Source of the DNA: Candidatus Acetothermia bacterium
GTDB lineage: Bacteria; Bipolaricaulota; Bipolaricaulia; UBA7950; UBA9294
NCBI GenBank assembly: GCA_003545155.1
Contig: DQCH01000091.1
Location: 1 to 6,581, forward strand
Reading direction: 5' to 3'
Length of the DNA stretch: 6,581 bases
Positions within the stretch are counted from its first letter, which is position 1, and the number at the start of each line of letters is the position of its first letter. Shown here piece by piece: positions 5,180-6,581 of the stretch. The position numbers and the translations under genes are program-made. A model generated the notes under the pieces. That model did no database searches and had not been told where the DNA came from. It worked only from the letters and a program-made list of their open reading frames with translations.

Positions 5180-6175
5180 TCAGTGGCGCAGATTGTTGAT
5201 GTGGAGGCGGATCTGGTCGTATCCCCGCCCACCACAACCATCCTGTATAACAAGCGTGATGCAGGCGTCCTCTCCGCCACCGCGATTTGTCATCGGTGCA
5301 TACCAGATGGGATCAAGAGAAGTGGGGTCATCGAACCAGCCTTTGGCAGCACTCCAGGAGAAGCAAACAGGGTTACAAGCAGGATTGCGGATCTTGCCGT
5401 GAATCTGAACAGTCCCTCCTTCATCGACAGATGTGGGGTAGCGCCGGCTGATGATAGGTGTAGGCGGAGCCCCTGCACGGCACGGTGTCGTCACGCCTGG
5501 ATACCAGGGACAGGGCCATTCCACACCGCAGGCCGTGCATGTCGTGCAGCAGGGAACCGGAATCGGCTCACACGGCTCCAGCGGTCCTATGTGAGGAACA
5601 CAGGGTACCTCGCACGGGGGCAGCTCCGGTTCGCATGGGCCACGTATCTCTACGCTGACTCTACAAGGCTCCTCGCACGGTCTTGTCACTGGACCGCACG
5701 GTCCCCACGTTGGGGGTGGGCAAGTGATGGGGTCGCCACGCACGAGGACGAACATTTGATCGCTAGTACTCACGCCATAGTCGTTCGTCACGGTTAACGT
5801 AAGCGCAATACACTCTTCACAGCTGCAGATCGATGGGGCGGTGTACAAAGGTCGAAGCTGGTAGGCATTATCGAAGTAGCCTCGCCCACCTTCGGCCGTC
5901 CAATGATAGGTCACCTTCCCGCCACCGGGATCATACCCTTGGCCTGTTAGCCGAGCGCTCTCACGCCCATCGAGGGTGAGGTCATTCCCTGCATCGACAT
6001 ACGGTGGCATCACGGCTTTTGGAGCTTGTACGGTTTGAGATGCGTGTAAAACTTGAGGAGTCTGCGATGTGGGCGGTGAAGCGGGCTCCCCTGGGCTTGT
6101 AGATAGCAGCAAAAGCAGTCCCAAAACTACGGCCAGCGCGCCGATAACGAACAACGACGCATTGCTCTCCCCCAT
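5180..6175 (-). CDS. secreted/anchored Cys-Pro-rich protein with two PKD/Ig-like domains
   Basis: With the ATG at 6175 the protein has 331 residues. This start has an ideal AAGGAGGTG (6183-6191) 7 nt upstream. A TTG in the same frame at 6196 would sit upstream of that site and is unlikely. Residues 7-25 are a hydrophobic export or anchor helix, followed by a Pro/Ser/Thr linker (27-57). Residues 58-146 form a first PKD/Ig-like beta domain (VDAGNDLTLDG, YHWTAEGGRGYFD, PLYTAP, LTLTVTNDYG). Residues 150-233 are a linker with 14 cysteines in PC-type spacings. Residues 238-329 form a second domain (VDEGGTVQIHG, FSWSAAKGWFDD, PIWYAP, ITLVIQDGCGG). The two domains share the pattern WxA-G(Y/W)FD-P(x)YAP, so they arose by duplication. 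About 21 cysteines suggest disulphides or metal binding outside the cytoplasm. The role is probably cell-surface binding or structure, with no catalytic motif seen. Confidence 0.85.
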   Translation of the reverse strand: MGESNASLFVIGALAVVLGLLLLLSTSPGEPASPPTSQTPQVLHASQTVQAPKAVMPPYVDAGNDLTLDGRESARLTGQGYDPGGGKVTYHWTAEGGRGYFDNAYQLRPLYTAPSICSCEECIALTLTVTNDYGVSTSDQMFVLVRGDPITCPPPTWGPCGPVTRPCEEPCRVSVEIRGPCEPELPPCEVPCVPHIGPLEPCEPIPVPCCTTCTACGVEWPCPWYPGVTTPCRAGAPPTPIISRRYPTSVDEGGTVQIHGKIRNPACNPVCFSWSAAKGWFDDPTSLDPIWYAPMTNRGGGEDACITLVIQDGCGGRGYDQIRLHINNLRH

Positions 6176-6203
6176 AGTGGAACACCTCCTTGGCAAATTC
6201 TAC

Positions 6204-6217
6204 CCGGAGCGCTCCGG
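6204..6217. promoter_or_regulatory. 14-bp perfect palindrome in the PKD-like gene leader
   Basis: CCGGAGCGCTCCGG is a perfect palindrome located 12 bp upstream of the ribosome site of the minus-strand gene. As RNA it forms a 5-bp stem with a GCGC loop. As DNA it could bind a dimeric repressor. Its CGGAG half could instead pair with CUCCG in the 3' arm of the neighbouring larger stem-loop, which would give two mutually exclusive folds. Confidence 0.55.
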
Positions 6218-6220
6218 TTG

Positions 6221-6283
6221 ACTCGATCGGAGGCTACAGCCACCTTCCCCCCTATCCTGCGAAGGCAGCCTCTATGATCGAGT
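6221..6283 (-). promoter_or_regulatory. long stem-loop at the 5' end of the PKD-like mRNA
   Basis: On the minus strand three stacked helices form. ACTCGATC pairs with GATCGAGT (8 bp), GAGGCT with AGCCTC (6 bp), and CCTTC with GAAGG (5 bp). They are separated by asymmetric internal loops (ATA against C, and G against TGGCTGT) and capped by a 13-nt G-rich loop. The predicted transcription start (about 6286) lies 3 nt before the first paired base, so the RNA would begin with this structure. It matches no riboswitch class I know. Confidence 0.5.
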
Positions 6284-6292
6284 TGACACTTT

Positions 6293-6322
6293 ACTATACA
6301 TCTTATGAGCCTGCAAAGTCAA
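6293..6322 (-). promoter_or_regulatory. sigma70-like promoter for the PKD-like gene
   Basis: On the minus strand, -35 TTGACT (6322-6317) and -10 TATAGT (6298-6293) are separated by 18 bp. Transcription would start near 6286, giving a leader of about 110 nt that contains the stem-loop, the palindrome and the ribosome site. The promoter lies beside the IS left end, so insertion may have replaced or trimmed the sequence upstream of it. Confidence 0.6.
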
Positions 6323-6331
6323 TCACGCGCA

Positions 6332-6394
6332 TTGCCTCACTAAAAAAGTACTCCAAAACGTATCGTTGCCTCACCTAAGAAATGTACTCGAAAC
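6332..6394 (+). repeat. pair of ~28-bp direct repeats in the IS end
   Basis: TTGCCTCACTAAAAAAGTAC (starting 6332) and TTGCCTCACCTAAGAAATGT (starting 6366) begin 34 bp apart. Both continue into ACTC, a C or G, and AAAAC or AAAC. They match with two 1-nt gaps and few substitutions. Short directly repeated motifs inside an IS end are typically transposase-binding sites. Confidence 0.6.
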
Positions 6395-6403
6395 AGGAGG
6401 TTC

Positions 6404-6443
6404 ACCCCGTGGAATATTCTCTCACGGACTTATTCCATGGGGT
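6404..6443 (+). other. 13-bp hairpin upstream of the transposase
   Basis: ACCCCGTGGAATA (6404-6416) pairs with TATTCCATGGGGT (6431-6443), with a single G-U wobble and a 14-nt loop. No T-run follows directly. It covers the GTG start of the small upstream ORF and begins 4 nt after an AGGAGG. Many IS elements place hairpins here to block translation of transposase from read-through transcripts, and this position fits that role. Confidence 0.65.
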
Positions 6444-6483
6444 AAAGCTACGGTGTCTTTTCACCCAAGTATGGATTGAGTGA
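6409..6483 (+). CDS. possible 24-codon leader ORF of the transposase
   Basis: A GTG at 6409 has an excellent AGGAGG (6395-6400) 8 nt upstream. The frame runs 24 codons (read as MEYSLTDLFHGVK and onward) to TGA at 6481-6483, only 10 nt before the transposase ATG, and in a different frame. The start codon sits inside the hairpin arm 6404-6416. Translation of this ORF could be controlled by the hairpin and could feed the transposase by reinitiation. It may also be chance. Confidence 0.3.
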   Translation: MEYSLTDLFHGVKLRCLFTQVWIE

Positions 6484-6493
6484 GGAGACAGGA

Positions 6494-6581
6494 ATGGGGC
6501 TAACGATGAAGGAAAAACAGGCGGTAACAAAGCAACTGGCGCTCACTTACAAACGGGCAGGCAAGAAAGAGAAGGGGAAGA
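6494..6581 (+). CDS. transposase, N-terminal fragment (runs off the window)
   Basis: The 29 visible codons read MGLTMKEKQAVTKQLALTYK and then RAGKKEKGK. This lysine-rich opening resembles a group of DDE/integrase-core (IS481-like or unclassified) transposases, in which a MKEKxAxTKxxAxRYxxAxKKEKGK opening leads into a helix-turn-helix DNA-binding domain. That is recalled from family knowledge and not searched. The ATG at 6494 has GAGGAG 6 nt upstream. The ATG at 6506 is the alternative and fits the family's usual first residues. The catalytic domain lies beyond the window, so intactness cannot be judged. Confidence 0.7.
   Translation, partial: MGLTMKEKQAVTKQLALTYKRAGKKEKGK

Larger units (their letters stand above)
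6331..6581 (+). mobile_element. left end of an insertion sequence, continuing past the window
   Basis: Three signs support an IS end. There are two direct repeats (6332-6359 and 6366-6394), a strong hairpin in front of the transposase, and the transposase N-terminus itself. The outer boundary is not defined. It could lie anywhere from about 6290 to 6335, because the right end and the target duplication are outside the window. Confidence 0.6.

Noticed and set aside
5183..5797. 204-codon plus-strand ORF
   Set aside because: It is antisense to the PKD-like gene. The minus strand has the promoter, the ribosome site, an export helix and a duplicated domain pattern.
6176..6196. TTG start at 6196 adding seven residues to the PKD-like protein
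   Set aside because: The ideal AAGGAGGTG lies downstream of this TTG and points to the ATG at 6175. The extra residues are the translated ribosome site.

Overview
This is a bacterial window: Shine-Dalgarno sites precede most genes, sigma70-like promoters are visible, and there is a Rho-independent terminator. Most genes look moderately GC-rich (about 60% in lines I counted). The mix of a Mut7-C/ubiquitin-fold protein, a split-type transketolase half, an IS end and much structured intergenic repeat DNA suggests an uncultured, environmental, deep-branching bacterium. NC10 or Nitrospirota-like lineages would fit, but that is only a guess. Gene density is low: about 4.1 kb of 6.6 kb is convincingly coding.

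Layout from left to right. (1) 1-939: a Mut7-C RNase-domain protein (169-939, +), preceded by a hairpin and a possible 10-codon ORF that overlaps its start. (2) 1109-1690: a good promoter lying almost on the start codon of a small glycine/alanine-rich membrane protein with a signal peptide. (3) 1769-3344: an MFS exporter (1948-3210, +) of visibly lower GC, bracketed by two related repeats of about 50 bp, so it looks like an acquired cassette. (4) 3211-3841: 631 bp without a convincing gene. It holds a hairpin, the right-hand repeat, a strong minus-strand terminator and a tRNA-3'-end-like relic. (5) 3842-4666 (-): the N-terminal (TPP-binding) half of a split transketolase without its C-terminal partner. 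(6) 4667-5179: a 13-bp inverted repeat, then about 143 bp of 8-bp units in two oppositely oriented arms, and a 31-codon ORF running into that array. (7) 5180-6175 (-): a secreted or membrane-anchored Cys/Pro-rich protein with two PKD/Ig-like domains. It is driven by a clear promoter and a 110-nt leader that folds from its first bases. (8) About 6331 to the right edge: the left end of an insertion sequence, with repeats, a 13-bp hairpin, a possible leader ORF and the first 29 codons of a transposase.

The genes do not form one pathway. The window reads as a patchwork of single-gene units separated by repeats and mobile-element traces. The items most worth following up are the octamer inverted array, the structured leader of the PKD-like protein, and the repeat-flanked MFS cassette.
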